A stretch of 64,000 bases of DNA. Source: Archilochus colubris. Its lineage: Eukaryota > Chordata > Aves > Apodiformes > Trochilidae. This document shows, in pieces, positions 45,961 to 59,500 of the stretch. Where the stretch lies: positions 6,696,627 to 6,760,626 of the forward strand of contig CM041092.1 in the NCBI GenBank assembly GCA_023079485.1, written 5' to 3'. Positions within the stretch are counted from its first letter, which is position 1, and every line of letters begins with the position of its first letter. A program made the translations under genes and the position numbers. Below the pieces are notes generated by a model. That model saw only the letters and a program-made list of their open reading frames with translations. It was not told the origin of the DNA and did not search any database.

Positions 45961-46491
45961 CGGACACCGGCACGGCTGCGCCCGCCCACTGTGGGCAGGC
46001 GAGGGCCACCGGTAGCGCGGCGGCGCGCACACGGACCGCGCCGGCGGCTAAAGGGAGCCCGCACCTCCCCTTTTCCTTGTTTCCCTTCCCCGGGCGGCCG
46101 TAGCCCTCCCGTGACCGTACCGCGCCTCAGCAGGTCTGCTGCCGCCTATGCCGAGCTGCAGCACCCCAACCGAGCCCGCTGGGCTCCTCCCCTTGCTCCC
46201 CCAATCTCCGGTATCCCTCCCGGCAGGCGCACGGAAAGTCCGCATCCCTCACGGGGCGGGCGTAGGGCAGGCTGGGAGCTGTAGTCCCAGTTTAGCCGCG
46301 CACCCTTTCACCCTCCGGGCCTCTCGCCCTACTTCAAGCCCTCAGCCGCAAGCCAGCGGCACTGCCCAGCGCGCTCCGTCCTCCAGGCCCCTCGCTCAGC
46401 CCAGCCCTTAACGCCACCTCTGCGCCTGCTACCCCTCTCCTCTCAGCTAGGTCGCCTCTCTCAGAGCGGCTTCTGCCTGAGGTAACCGCGC
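45961..46491 (+). other. ZRANB3: Candidate ZRANB3 first exon (non-coding)
   Basis: The first coding exon of ZRANB3 has only seven leader bases after its acceptor, so a spliced upstream exon is required. The best plus-strand donor close to the CCAAT block is CTGCCTGAG|GTAACC, last exonic base 46491. Other, weaker donors exist (for example GCAG|GTCTGC near 46134 and CGAAG|GTGCGG near 46826). The left boundary is arbitrary. A 5'-end transcript read would settle both ends. Confidence 0.35.
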
Positions 46492-46714
46492 CGCTTTCCT
46501 TCCCCCTTCCCGCCCCCTCCTCCTCTCTCAGTCCGCCCTCCCTTCCCCGCGCACCATCCGAGCGAAGCAGGGGCCGGTACGAGGCACCGCCGGGCAGGAA
46601 CATTCCGTTTAACTCGCTAGCGAGGATGCGAATCGGGACCGGGAAAGGTGGGAGGGGAGAAAGAAGGGTAAAAATAACACATAAAAGGAGAAAAAACAAA
46701 AACCAAACACGATT

Positions 46715-46830
46715 CCCGTGCCCGGAAGCGCCGCGCGCGCAGCGGCGGGAAGCGCGCGGGTGCGCGAGGCCGCGCGTCATTTCCGGGCGGCGGCGGGCGG
46801 CGGTTTTGAGGCGGGAGCCCGCGAAGGTGC
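46715..46830. promoter_or_regulatory. ETS/E2F-like motif cluster in CpG island
   Basis: CCGGAAGCG at 46722-46730 is a good ETS/GABP site. TCATTTCCGGG at about 46777-46787 is a second ETS core in opposite orientation, joined to a TGACG half-site when read on the minus strand. GCGGGAAG at about 46745 resembles an E2F site. The cluster is about 0.8 kb to the right of the CCAAT block and could be an alternative ZRANB3 start region. Confidence 0.4.
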
Positions 46831-46981
46831 GGGGCGGCAGCGGCCGGAGCTGCGAGCGGCCCCTCAGGGTAGAAGGGAGCGGGAGGCGCCGTTCCCAGCC
46901 CCCTCCCTGCGGTGTGATGCGCAGCGGGCCGGGAGGAGGCGGGGGGGCGGTGGTGAGGGACGGCCAAGGCACATCCCTTAC

Positions 46982-46994
46982 GGGGGGGGGGGGG
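46982..46994. repeat. 13-base G homopolymer
   Basis: An uninterrupted G run in the CpG island, on the ZRANB3 sense strand, with G-quadruplex potential alongside neighbouring G tracts. Confidence 0.95.
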
Positions 46995-47225
46995 TCGGAA
47001 GTTGAGGGGGGTCGGGCCCGGATCGCGGCCTGGAGCAGCGGGGTGTGAGGTGCTGTGGGGAGCGGTGTCGGGGGATGCCTGAGGGCGAGGTTCCAGGTGG
47101 CTTTGGTTATTTGTCAGCCCATGCTTGTGCGAGAAGGTCTGGCTGGTTGGCTCGCCGTGGCTGCCGCTGCGTTATTGCAGGACGTTCCCAGGTAGTTCTG
47201 CTATGTCCAGGGAACTGTGGAAGTC

Positions 47226-47244
47226 AAAAAAAAAAAAAAAAAAA
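47226..47244. repeat. 19-base A homopolymer
   Basis: A simple A run just outside the GC-rich block. Nothing upstream looks like a retrocopy, so this is treated as a simple repeat. Confidence 0.9.
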
Positions 47245-48437
47245 TTCGCCCCTAAGCTGATATTGAGGTGACTTGTCTCAAGCTCAGTGTGCAGGCCTGT
47301 GGAAAATTGTATTACAGAGCTTTGTGATGTCCTTTGTTCTGTCTGATTGCTTTTTTCTTGTAACATTTTAAAAAATGTTGTAATGATTTGGGTATTTTTT
47401 CAGTTTTTAATATTCTTCTGCTGGTGGAAAAATGGTTGAATCAATAAGTCCCATGATTTTCTTAGTATCCTGTAAAAACAAAATCCTGGGTTTACATCAT
47501 GATGTCAGCTTGTGTTGACAAACAGCAATTGCTGAATTCAAATAGTTCCTGAAGTTCTCCTGGGTCTTACAACTCAACCTTCTAATAAAGAAGCATTTCA
47601 CCTGGGGTAATATCCTCAAGAAGTTTGATCTCAATGCATGCCTCCAAAAAGATAAGTGTCTGGTGAAATGCAGTGTAGGAGCAGCACTGACAGAAAAAAT
47701 TCCAGATTGGTTGTGGTTTGTGATTGGGTTTTTTTGTTATTTTACTAGTATTTGCAGTGTCCTTATCCATCCATGGTTACTTCTCTATATCATTTATTAA
47801 TTCATGGAACATAACAGAAGCTGGAGCAGATACATTTGAAATATGCAGATGTTGTTGCAGTCATATATGAAGGATCTGCTTGCTTGTATTCAAAACCAAA
47901 AGCTTTTCATTTGACAGCTGAGTTCTTTTAAAAGTTTGAGGGACTTTTCTCAAAGGTTTTCCTGGAATTAGAACTACTGTACAAATATGTTTATAAAATT
48001 TATTCTGTTTTAATATAGTTGATTTTGAAAAACCAGAAACTGGACAGCATCAACCAGTTATAGCTATGTAGCTGTAAATCTTCAAAAAAACTTCACCAGG
48101 CTTAAAAGATAAGACCTTTAAAGAAGATGTGTTGACTCCCACAAAACAAGTGTATTTATCCTGGTGTTCTTGATTTTTGATCTTAATTTCTAATTGTGAT
48201 CTTAATTTTTGAATTGTGCTGTAGTTCCATGAGTCTTCCCTGTGCCTGTTTATAAAAGTTGGGATCATTTACCACTGGCTAGTTCTGAGATACTAGAGCA
48301 ATTTGAGCAATTTTAGATAAAAAGTTAGTTATTCAGATATTCCATCCTTTATTAAAACACTTGAGAAAACATCATATGGTTTTTCTTTGTATCCTTTTAC
48401 TCCTAAACCTTCTGTAGCTGAATTAATTCTCTTGAGT

Positions 48438-48790
48438 GATTCACAGAATGGTTTGGGTTGGAAGTGTCCTCAAAGATCATCTAATTCCAAACCTCTGCCA
48501 TGGGCAGGGACACCTCCCACCAGCTCAGGTTGCTTCAAGCCCCATCCAGCCTGGGCTGAGACACTGCCAGGGAGCTGGACAACCACAGCTTCTCAGGGCA
48601 ACCTGTGCCAGGGTCTCACCACCCTCACAGGGAAGAATTTCCTCCTAATACCTGACCTAAATTTACCCACTTTCAGCTTGAAGCTGTTCTCCCTCTCATC
48701 CTATCACTCCATGGCCTTGTAAAATTCCCTCTCCAGTCCATCCAGCTACTGGAAAGTTGCTATAAGGTCTCCCAAGAGCCCTCTCCAGGC
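48438..48790 (-). mobile_element. CR1 LINE 3' end (minus orientation)
   Basis: It begins TTCACAGAATGGTTTGGGTT and GGAAGTGTCCTCAAAGATCA, the reverse complement of the CR1 tail. It continues through the typical CACCTCCCACCAGCTCAGGT and GGGAAGAATTTCCTCCTAAT blocks to the RT C-terminal region (CTCTCCAGGCTGTG). It is a 5'-truncated, moderately diverged copy. Confidence 0.95.
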
Positions 48791-50389
48791 TGTGAAAAGT
48801 TAGCTGCTAACACCAGAGCTTTTAGGTCTACTTTTCTCTGAGGAAACTGAAGTTCTAGAGATGTGGGAATGCTGTTGGGATGAGTACTACAACACGTTAA
48901 GGACACAGAAGAAAAATTGTACTGAGAGAAAACATGCACTAATATTTTTCTTGTAACTTCCAAATGTGCAGTGGGTAGAACAGCAGACACAAACTGTTCT
49001 GCTATACTAAATTTAAAAAAATACTGGTTTTATTTGTTGACATCACTACAGTGCTGTACACAATTGATCTATTTCAAACCAAATTACCACCGCCATTATA
49101 CACTAGGTAAGGCATCGGTATTCAGTATAATTATTACATGAATAAATGAATTAAAAGCAATTTGATGGAATTTATTTCTTTGTCTTGTTTCATCACTGCT
49201 CATTCTAATTTTCTACACAACCACAATAAATCTTTCATAGAGCAAATACAGCTTTCATTCCTAGTGCCTTCTGTGACATTAGAAGTGAACTGTTGCAGAC
49301 TCTGTTTTGCTTGATCATGCTTTATTATGTTGATTACTTCAACCATTTGCATTGTCCCTGGGCCTGCCTTACTTTTTAAACAGCTAATGTAAAAAAAAAG
49401 TTACTTTGTCCTGCAGATGGTTTAAGTGAGTGAGGGTTCAGTGCAGCATGTTGTTTCTTACAGACGTAATGGTTCAATCCAACAAATCATATCTGACTTC
49501 TGAGTTGCTTTGGAGATACATCAGGACAAAAAAATCTGAGTGAAAACATTCATAATTTTGCTGTCAAACCTGCTGGTACAATATCTACTATTAACATTAT
49601 AGGAAGTGGATTTTGGCTGATACTCTTTGTTCCCATGATGTTTAAGATAAGCTGGCTTCTCACATGGGCCATGAATCCAAAATAAATAATGCTTATATAT
49701 ATAGGTTTGTTGCTTTCCTTAGGGTTAATTGGTGTGCTGTTACCAAGATTTTTAAGTCTTTGTTTCAAGTCTTCTTTTCAAGAAGTTAGAACAAAAGGTA
49801 GTGTCTAACTATTCCCTTGGACAAAAATGAATGAAGAATCAACATGTTTAGTCTGACACACAGCATGAGAATTTTCATTGAGGAATTCTGTGTTGTTTCT
49901 GAAGGGAATAAAGTTCCTTTTATTTATTTTTTCCCCCCAAGCTGGGTATATTTTGCCCTTTTTGCCTGATTTGGTTCTTAGGATTAAAAATATTAGAGCA
50001 CTTTTAGTTCCATCATCAGAAGGTTAAATAACCTTTTTTTTTGTAACTCAATGTCTGTAAGTAAAGCTGTATCTAAATGGAAAAAAAAACTTTTAATCCA
50101 TAAATAAGGAACTTTCATAAATAACTATTTAATAGCTTTGAGGAAGTTACAGATGCTGACCTCTTCATATAGGAACAATAACAATTATTTCATTGGTACT
50201 GAGGTGGTGAGCTTTCCTACATATGCAGTATTTTATTATTATTCTAGGGGCAGTTGTCAAAACTTGAGTGGTGTAGTTGCTGATTATTTCAAGATGTGTG
50301 GTTATTATTGTTCCATGAAGCTTTATTCTCTAACATCTTGACAACCTGACTTTTAGGTAAGGCATCTTTCTTGGTTGTGTCTCTCTTAG

Positions 50390-50548
50390 GTTCAACATGG
50401 CTGATACATTCCAGAAAACACCTACACTCAAAGCTCCTTATTCAGAAAATGTTGATGCAGAGCTGTCCTTTCTACCTGAAAGGCTGAGAAAGAAGCTGCT
50501 TCCTTTTCAGGAGGAAGGCATCAGATTTGCACTTCAGAGAAGTGGCAG
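50390..50548 (+). CDS. ZRANB3: ZRANB3 first coding exon (start codon at 50397)
   Basis: Plus-strand exon with acceptor GTCTCTCTTAG and donor GGCAG|GTAAAA. ATG at 50397 has a strong Kozak context (A at -3, G at +4). The 152 coding nt give 50 codons plus two bases, beginning MADTFQKTPTLKAPYSENV and ending LSFLPERLRKKLLPFQEEG, then IRFALQRSG. The block from FLPERLR to FAL aligns closely with human ZRANB3 (FLPDRLRAKLLPFQKDGIIFAL), the Q-motif-like segment that leads into the SNF2 ATPase. The first 20 or so residues are divergent from human. ZRANB3 is a nuclear SNF2-family annealing helicase and structure-specific nuclease that is recruited to ubiquitinated PCNA and remodels stalled forks. The ATPase, NZF, PCNA-binding and HNH parts are beyond the right edge. 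Confidence 0.95.
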
Positions 50549-53500
50549 GTAAAACTCTTACTGCATCATATGCTAAAAACAATTAATTTAGGTAAACGTA
50601 AATTTAATTTTGGCAAAGGCTGTGTAATACCAGCAGCTCTTTGGTGAGTTATACTACAGAAATTTATCTCAAGCTATAAGGTAATGTAGTTTAAAATGAG
50701 GGGTTGGGGATTTTTTTGCCTAGAGGATGAAGGGAAGTTTAATAATGTGTTATGTGAAGGAGGATTGTAGTATCAAAGATCTCAAGTAAGAGGAGGCTGA
50801 TATCTGTAGGACCATCCTTTTTGTCATGTTAATAGGGAATTCTTAAAATAAGTTAATTCACATTTGTTTCTTTAATTCTTAATGGCGTGGTAGAGCTGTT
50901 AAGAGAATGACTAACAGATCTTGATGCATCTGTGTGGTTTTCTATTTTAAACTTGGTACAATTCTGGCATGTAATCAGGGTGTTCTGGAACTCACTGAGC
51001 TGCAACAGCAGAGCAGAAGAAGCCTTGAGGGTGCTCAGTGAGTGAGTGCAGCAACTGATAGAGCAGGCATTCAACAATCAAGTTTCTGGTCAATCAGAAA
51101 AATAGTTTATGCAACAGAAACTGGAAACATTTTGCTGAGCAAGGGCCTCTTTCTGATTTACAGGGCAAAGGAGGGAAGCAAAATGCCATTTACACACTTA
51201 GAAATTTTAGGAAGTTTAGGCAATTGCAGCCTAAAGCCATGAAGCTTCTGTATGTTGCCCATTTAGAAAGCAGTGAGATTTTAGAGGTCTGGCACAAATG
51301 AATTTATTTTAGTTTAAGTTTTAAAGAAGGATGAAGTTAGCTTCTGATAATTTCATCATCTTGCTCCATACAAGAGGCTTAGGATCTAAGGAGATTGGTT
51401 GCTTGCTAAGGTTTCTGATTTTTTGCAGGAGAAATGTGTATCTCTTTCTCTAAAGGTGAAAACCTGGAAAGGATTTTTTTATCATCAGTTGCAATTAAAT
51501 GGAACTTTTGACCAATTTAAATTTCCTCTGAGATTTTTTCACTTAAGTTCTATTCATTTGGTGAAAAACCTTTAGCAATTACAACCTTACTGTCTTCAGG
51601 GAATGAAGCAAGCCACCTATTTTTGTGCTAGGCAGCAGAGTAGAAAGATGAGCCCAGCCATTAACGTACAAGCCTGAGATTTTAAAAGCTTTATTCTCTA
51701 TTGGCATTAACTTAACCCGTGTGACCACTGGGCATGTTAGGCACTTTCCTGCTGCACTTTGTGACTGGGAGGATGAATGTGTGCTGTTAGAATGGATTGC
51801 TAAGGCTTTGGTAGAACAGACAGCAAAGTCTACATTAGAGTTAAATTTAATAAACCCAAAGCCTTGGGCTACCATATCTTAGCTGATCTGATGTTACTAA
51901 GGGGAAGTGAGGTTTAGGTGCTATTGAGGTGCATTTATACATACAAACAGTGAAATAACAGAAGACATGAAAATATGTATGGTTTCTTCAGTGTTAATCA
52001 GGGTAGGCTAGTGGATGTATTTGAAAGCAGCATAATTACAGGCTTTTATAGAATAGAGAGGTTTTTCAGGAAGCAGATTAACTAAATAACTAGAGAAAAT
52101 TTCATCAGATTTTTCTTCCTTTTGTTTGAGATGTGATAATTGCCTGCAATAAATACCTAAAAAGGTTTGAAATACCTAAGCTAATGACTGTCTGTCAAGA
52201 AAGGAATGACATTATTTCCATTGGAGTTATGGTCTTTATGTTGTTTTCTTTTCTTGAAACCTTTACTGAAAGGTTACTAATGAAAGAGTGTTGCTGGTTT
52301 TACTGCAGCAAGCATGTGAAAGCATTTTCATCATGACTGCAAGAAATGTTATTCCTTGGCACATTCTGTGTGTAAGCTGGGTCAAATATAAGAATTGTGT
52401 GCTCACTCTCAGCCAGCCTCTATATAAAGTAAAATGTATTAAGTCAAACCTTCCTGAGGAGTATCTTTTTTTCAATCTGTCCTTTGCTCAGGCAGATCTG
52501 ATTTTCTTTCTGTCCAGAATCAGAAAACATGAGCCTCTGCTGCTTGCAGCTGAATTTTCCTTTCCTGTCAGCCCTTGGCTTACCCAAGTCTTTCATTTTT
52601 ATGTACTCCTTAATGATTTAAGCCTTCATTCAGTATTCCTGGTGGTATATTTTATCAGGGTCTGGTACTTTTCCATAGGAGTGTTTTTTCTAGTTTTATA
52701 AATATATAAACATTGGACTTGAAGTAAGAAGTATGTGCATCTCAGCTCTTCCTTCTCTGCCTCAGGCTATGCACTGCTTTTGCAGTTACCACTTAATCCA
52801 TGCTTTGCTGTAGTGGCAGAAAACTGGTATAGAGAAAGTGCTCTATTGTTAGCTGAAGAGATTCAATTAATATTATCTTAGGTTAGACAAGCACCTCGTG
52901 TAAAAAGAGACTTTATTATTATACCAAACTCTCATTTCTTGCATGGAAGGGGCTGGGGTTAACCTATAAATTCCTTTGTCTTTTCCCTGAGCATAAAATA
53001 AATACACTTGTCATTTGTACTTTTGATTCACTAGTAAATGAATCAGAGGCTTTTTCAACGGATGCTGAAAAGGCATCATCTAGACTAAAAGATTTTTCTA
53101 GGAAATAATAATTCTAGAGCCAACAAGACAGTGTATAGTTCAGCATAAACTGAGATACCTTTTAGCTCACAGTCATGTCTTAAAGGTAAATCACACTGCA
53201 CAAATGCTTACTAGGGATTAATCTTTAGAAGTGCACTCAGGGAATTGGTACTTAGGGATGGAAACAACGTCATCTTCCTGATTTGGTTTCGTTGTTCTGA
53301 GCAACAGAGTGTAATTTTCAGACCTAATTCATTCTTCCATGTAAAATCTATGAAGTCTGCAGGAGGAGGATGACTGGAGAACGAAGGCCTTAACAATACT
53401 AAGAAGTCATAAGCCTATGGTCAGGTGTTAGTGAAGAGGAGGAGGTGGTGTTGAAGCACAGTACTCTGGAAGAAGTGATAGAAATTTGGTTATATTCAAT

Positions 53501-56500
53501 CTCTTTTGAGCCTGCATTTCTCTTTGGTTATCAATGATTTTTACTGTTGCTAGTCACTAACATAGTACTTGGAATCTCACAATCTCATTCTACTGTGTAT
53601 TCTTCTTTTACTTCCTCTTTTTATAGAAGTGTGCAATGTTTGTCTTATTTTACAAGCAATTTTTTCACCTGAGTAACCTGTAAAAGTCAGAGGTATGCTA
53701 CTTGAAAGTTAGCTCTCTTGCTCCTGGGCAACGTGTATAAACCACATCACTAAATGCTTGATCAAGTTTTAGTATAAAAACTTTCAGGAAGTGGTTTCAA
53801 GCATCACTGTTCAGCATTGCTTGCCTTGTTGATGGTATCTGAAAAAGATGCCTTCAGACAGAATTTTCTCAGAAATGTTGGCTGAACAGTTTAAGTTATT
53901 TTGCTTGTGAATGCATAAGAGGACTTGGAGATATTTACCACTCATGAAATCAGCTTTTCCAATATAATTGTATACTCAAACAGTTTTTACTGGGATTATC
54001 TAGTTTCTTGCTGTGTTTCTTCTCACTTTCTAACTTAAAGTCCAAGTGCATTTCATGTCATGACTTCTGTTTTCTGAGGGGAAAAAAATTAAATTTAAAT
54101 TTATCTGAATGTATGTAATATTTATTGATACATTTACCAGGATCTGTATTTTACTGTAGTGTTCATATCTGGCATTAAGACCTATCAGTTTTCATGAAAA
54201 GGTGTTCATTTTGTTAGGCAGTCATTTACTAGCATCAGAAAAAGTTGTATACTGGCTGATGTTGGTTTGGATAGTAGGCTACAGAGAACCATTGTGATAG
54301 TGAGCTCATCAGAGAATGGAGTGCAAGTGTCTCCTATTATAATAACAACTCATTTGGCTCCACCTCAGAATAGTACTTTTTTTTCTCACTGACTGTGTGT
54401 TCTCTAGTAAGTTACACAGGAGAAACATGGAGTTAGTTCTTCATTAATTAAAACAGATGTTTAGTTCAAAGACTTTATCAGTCTTCATAGAAATTGATTC
54501 CTTCCATCCCCCTCCCAAAGCAGGTCAGAAAAACAGAAGTTCAAATTATGTGTACTCAGAGCTTATCAATACAACTAAAAGGTCCTACTACGTCCAGTTG
54601 CTCACTTGAGAGGTAGAGTATATATACAGTCTGCTGTTTTAGTAATTGAATCATAAAATTAAAGCTCTTGGACAGCAAGCATATAGAAATGTTTAGCAAT
54701 TTCAGGCAGAGTGTAGTCCTTTGTAGGGCCAGGAATTTCTGATATAAGCCATATTTAAACTGGGAAAATTTCTACACAAATTTATTTAACTTTCTAGGAT
54801 GGAGGTAGGAAAGAGTTATGACTGCACAGAAATTGAGTCTAGGTATCTGTGCATGTCAGTAGACTACCATTTTTTTCCCCTTGAACTCCAAAATCCTCAA
54901 GTTCTCTGAAATTCATATTCTTATTCTACTTCATTGTTTCTGTTCAGCCTGCCTGAACATAGAAAACACCCTAAAGCCTGCATGTCCAGTGCATTGGGCA
55001 GGAGGGGTGGAAATTGAAATAGAATTTTTTCAGACCTTGAGGTAGAGGTTAAGCTTTCATGGTCTAGTGTCTGAAATAGGCTGAATCACATGAATTCTTC
55101 TGTTAGTCGTTGAGTGGTATGAAAGGTGTAATTTCCATTTGATGAACTACATGAGTTACATTTCTAGCTATTGGCAGCTGATATAAGAGAAAATATGCTC
55201 AGCCTGTTTGCCCTCCATGTATATTTTGGTTTGTGCTAGAACAGTAGGTCCTTTTCTCTTACACTTTTATTTTTCCCTTTCACTTTTATTCAATAACTCA
55301 TTTTAGATACATCAAGTTATAATTTTATTATAAATCTGAGTCCTTAAACCCTGCATCATAATGCATGAGCTGTTGTTTCCAGTCTTTTTTTCTAGAAAAC
55401 AAAGCTGAAAAATTATTCTTGGGGGAAAAAGATGGAATGACTGTTTAATATGTAGAGGATCAGTTAATTTAATACATTTTACATTAAACATGGAGTAGCT
55501 CTGTGAGGTTTTTGTTTTTAAATAAAGGTTTCTTTTTTTTTAAAGGCGTTGGTTTGTAATGTTTCAGAGTACATTTCACATCTGAGAAGTGCCAAAGGAG
55601 AGAGAGAGGATTAAATGAAGATGCTAGCTCACAGAATGAGGTTCAGATGCAGGAAGTATGTATGAGAGATGAAGCCAAATTCTGCAGAGCCTTCATGTCC
55701 AGGGAGGCTTGTTTGGAAGTTGGAACTGAGGACCAAATCAGATGGAACAAAAAATGCATTGTCACTATGTGAATGTTGAAAATGTAGAATGCCATTCAGG
55801 AGGGAAACTGGGAGGGGTTAAAAAATTAATTTAAGAACAGAGGAAAACAATGGTAGTAGTCTGAGAAATTACCTGATCTTAAATGTGGACTTCTAGCAAA
55901 AGGAATAGAGAAGAAAATACAGATTTTTAGAAATGCAGGACAGAAATTCTTAGAATGGGAGAGAAGAACTGAGTGAGATAAAGCCTGCAGGTGTGGGTAC
56001 GATGTTGCCAATAGAGAGGGGAAATGAGTTCAGTGTTAGCTGAGCACAGGGAAAGTTTGCAGTGGGAGAATCCACAATGAAAAATCATTGTGTTTAATTA
56101 TAAGCATCAGGGAGAGGGTAGAATTAAAGAGATCAGTTTTAAGAGTGTGACATGCTGCCTTAATGCACATGAAAAAAAGTAAGGTCTTAAACAAATATGA
56201 CTCAAATTCTGACTGACTTAATGGAACCTGGGAGGAAAAACATGGGCAAAGAGTAGCTTATGTTTACAGTTTAAATCTACATTGCATATATAGTATGTCT
56301 TTGTAATGTGTTGAAAGGGGAACAAGTTACAGGTGAGATAAATCAACATAGAAAAAAGATCAGCAGAATTGCTTAGTTCAGAGACATATGTCAGAAACTA
56401 AATGGGATATTCTGCCAACAATTGAATGGATGGATGCTTCTGAAGTATTTGGAAGTTACAAATGTGTTACCAAATATTGGTGTGAAGAAGGAACCAAGTG

Positions 56501-59500
56501 TAGGACAAACACAAAATCTTTCTTGAGAGCTTGGGGTACTGGAGGGAGAAGACATTGAATCTGGGAACTATTGAAAATGGAGAGACTACTGATGACACAC
56601 TTGCTAGGTAAATCTTTTCCCTGATTTAGCCAACTTTGAAGGAGAAAGAGATGAAGAGAGCAGTTCTGCAGCTCTTGCAGTGCAGATCGCTGCAGGGAGA
56701 GGGTCACTTGGTTAGCAGACTTTATTAGAAAAGTAATAAGTACCTAAATTCCATTAGAAGTCATTAAGATCATATAATAAGCAAAAGCTGCTGTTGATCA
56801 CAGGTATTTCAGTCATGCCAGTTAATACCAAGGCAAAGTTTTGCAGCCTAGATTGCCAGATTGAAGTTAGCTGATGTGAATTCCAACTCTTCCAATTAAC
56901 TGAAGTCAGTTTTTCTTGCATTGTGTGAAACAATTTGACTCCAAGGCCAGTGACAGAATGAGTAAAGATTTTCAGTGTCACTATCAGGTGTCTTCTTGAC
57001 CAGAATTTTTATCAGTTAACAGTTCATAGTTAATATAATCTAAAAACCTATTGAAGTGTCTGACCTTCACCGTCAACCTGACTACATCGTGTTATTCTAT
57101 GCATCTTTGTCACAGCTAAAATCCTAGAATGTGCTGGCAAATGTGCTTTATTTTTGTTGGCAAATAGCTTTGAAATCTTAGTAAAGCATTTTAGATTATT
57201 TTTTGAGTTACATGTTGAGGAGTAGTGGAGCCTAAGATGGCACAACCATTCTCTTCTACACCCCTGCAGAGGTCATTAACACCACAGATGTGGCAAGTTA
57301 GTGCATCTTGGAGTAGCTTGAGTGCTGGATTTTTAAATTATTTATCTTTCTTTCAAATATCTAGTCTAGTTCAAGAGCAAGGGTATCATCTAGCTTAAAT
57401 CTTCTGGGGCTCTATTTTTGGTTAAGCAACCTTGATTATTTTTTTCAAGGAAGTCGACTTTGTTCTAGTTTTAGGACTGAGTGCTGTGATTACTGACACA
57501 CAAATGTAATGGTTGCTTGCGCAGTTTTATATAAAAATGTACTAAGTTCAGATTCCTTAAATAACCCTTGGTTAAGATGTTAGTGCTAAAGTGTTGGCTT
57601 GTGAGTAGGAGGGAAATTATATGTTGTAGCGTTATATAAAACTGACTCACATGAGTAGGTGAGAATCCCAAGAATATCAGGACACCCACACTAGTGAAAG
57701 AAAGATGTGAGCTTCCTCTGTACAACATGTTCCAAAGGCCATATTAGCAAAAACATTTAATTTATTTGAGTAGTAATAATTTTTTTTCAGTGATTTAAGA
57801 AATGGAGTGCTACTGCTTTGTCTGTTTGTCTCAGAAAATGCATTTAAAAGTGAAGGAGTTCATTCTGCAAAAGTTACCTGTGGCTCTATTGTTTTTCTGG
57901 ATAAATAACTGTTGAAAACTAATCAAGAAGTTCAATTATCCCCACAAGCAAGCAATAGGTAGGTTGCTTTACCCCTTTTGCTTTTAATCCTCCCTGTAAG
58001 GAAGCAGAACTGTCTAGCTTAGGGTAATATTGCAAAATGTTTCTGCAGTTAAAAAAAAACACTAGTACTGACTGTACAACTTAGTAGGATTCTTGACCTT
58101 AGACACAAGCCAGTGTGTTGTTAATTGGAATTCTTGCAAGAGCAATGTTCAGAATGATACTCTGTCTTTGCAGAGATGCCTTGCTGAAGTAGCCATAATT
58201 AATATAGGAACTCGAAGTGTATTGTTTGCTTGGTTAATATTACTGGCATTTCTAAAGGGCTGACCTGAATGTAACCCGGGCATGCAGAAATAGAAGTTCT
58301 TTTCATTTAAACCTTTTTTTATTCCCTGAATCTCATTTTATGAAACTGTGTGAGTATTAACCTCTTTCTGATGCAGACTATTTTTGTGGCTGTATGGCAT
58401 ATGCTGCATAAGCTTAGCCTCAGTTTCCTTCTGCTTCTCCAATCAGCTCATCTGCATAAAATTTTAAAGGTCTGCTTCTCCTTCTGCTCTGCAAAGTTGG
58501 ATCCAATCTTCTTGACATCAACACAACTAAGAGCTCTTTCTGTGCTCTTTGAGGTTTGAAAAAAAATGCTTTCTGTCCTTCCAGAGGCAGAACTTTCTTG
58601 ACCAGACTTTTCACAGGGCTAGATTTCAGGTTTCTTGCTTAGTTCTGTCACCTGTTAATTTGCTAACTCCTGATTTCTCTCCAAGGTTTACTGTAGTAAG
58701 AATCCATACTGCAATGTGTAATTAATGTAATGCAATAAGTGCTCCTTTGTCTGGTGCTTGATACCTTCACAGGACTGTTCTGATTGTGCCTGTGTGTCCA
58801 GCATTGTGTGGTCCTTTAAATAATGAAATTTATTTTTACATTTATAAGAAAGCCTGAAACACACTGATGGGTTTTGTGTAAAACCTCAGGTGCCTGCATT
58901 TGTTCTCTTTTGTTTGAGGATCAACAATAGGGTTTTGGACCTGTGTGCACCTGAGGTGAACCAACAGAGTAGGGTTCTTGCTCTTTTCTCTGCATGCATA
59001 TTGATTTAATAGGATATGTTCTCACACAAAGCTTCCTGTTTTGTGCTTTGTGTTTGCATTTTAGTGAAAAATGTAGTTTTATTTTAAAGCTAATACATCT
59101 TGAAAGGGTTATCAAATCCTAGTGGAGACCAGACTGTGTGGTTCCCTTGTATTTATGAAAGATAGTATTGTGTCCAAAATCCATTGCTAACCCTACAACT
59201 GCAAAAGGGTTATGAATAGTAGGAAGGTTGTAGCAGCATGTGCACTGCATCCCAATTAGATTCTGATGCTTTCTGTTAAGAAAAGATAACAGATTTCCCT
59301 GATAAATGGACAGAGATTCAAATACTAGCTACAGGATTCACAATGAAGAAGGGAAGCATTTAAAAATTAAATAGGAAAGAATCTGAAAGAATTTGCCACT
59401 GACTGTGGTGCTTTTTGCACAATTGGCCTTTGCTGCTGAGGGTAACTGTAACTGAGACATCTGAAATGAATTTTTTTCCCTGCTTTTCTGAAACTTTTGG

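Larger units (their letters stand above)
44850..47200. promoter_or_regulatory. CpG island at the R3HDM1/ZRANB3 divergent promoter
   Basis: Base composition changes abruptly from AT-rich intron to GC-rich, CpG-dense sequence at about 44.85 kb and back at about 47.2 kb. It covers the 5' ends of both genes. Long open frames on both strands here are a by-product of low stop-codon frequency in GC-rich DNA, not genes. Boundaries are by eye. Confidence 0.9.
47200..50389 (+). other. ZRANB3: ZRANB3 first intron, non-CpG part
   Basis: Roughly 3.2 kb of AT-rich, visibly T-rich intron between the CpG island and the first coding exon. It holds one minus-orientation CR1 copy (48438-48790) and otherwise nothing I recognise. 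Confidence 0.8.

Noticed and set aside
44723..47048. Several overlapping ORFs of 100-215 codons on both strands
   Set aside because: GC-rich CpG-island DNA has few stops. The products are Arg/Pro/Gly/Ala-rich, overlap in all frames and have no homology I recognise.
47226..47244. Poly(A) run as the tail of a processed pseudogene
   Set aside because: The sequence upstream is CpG-island flank with no coding-like content and no visible target-site duplication.
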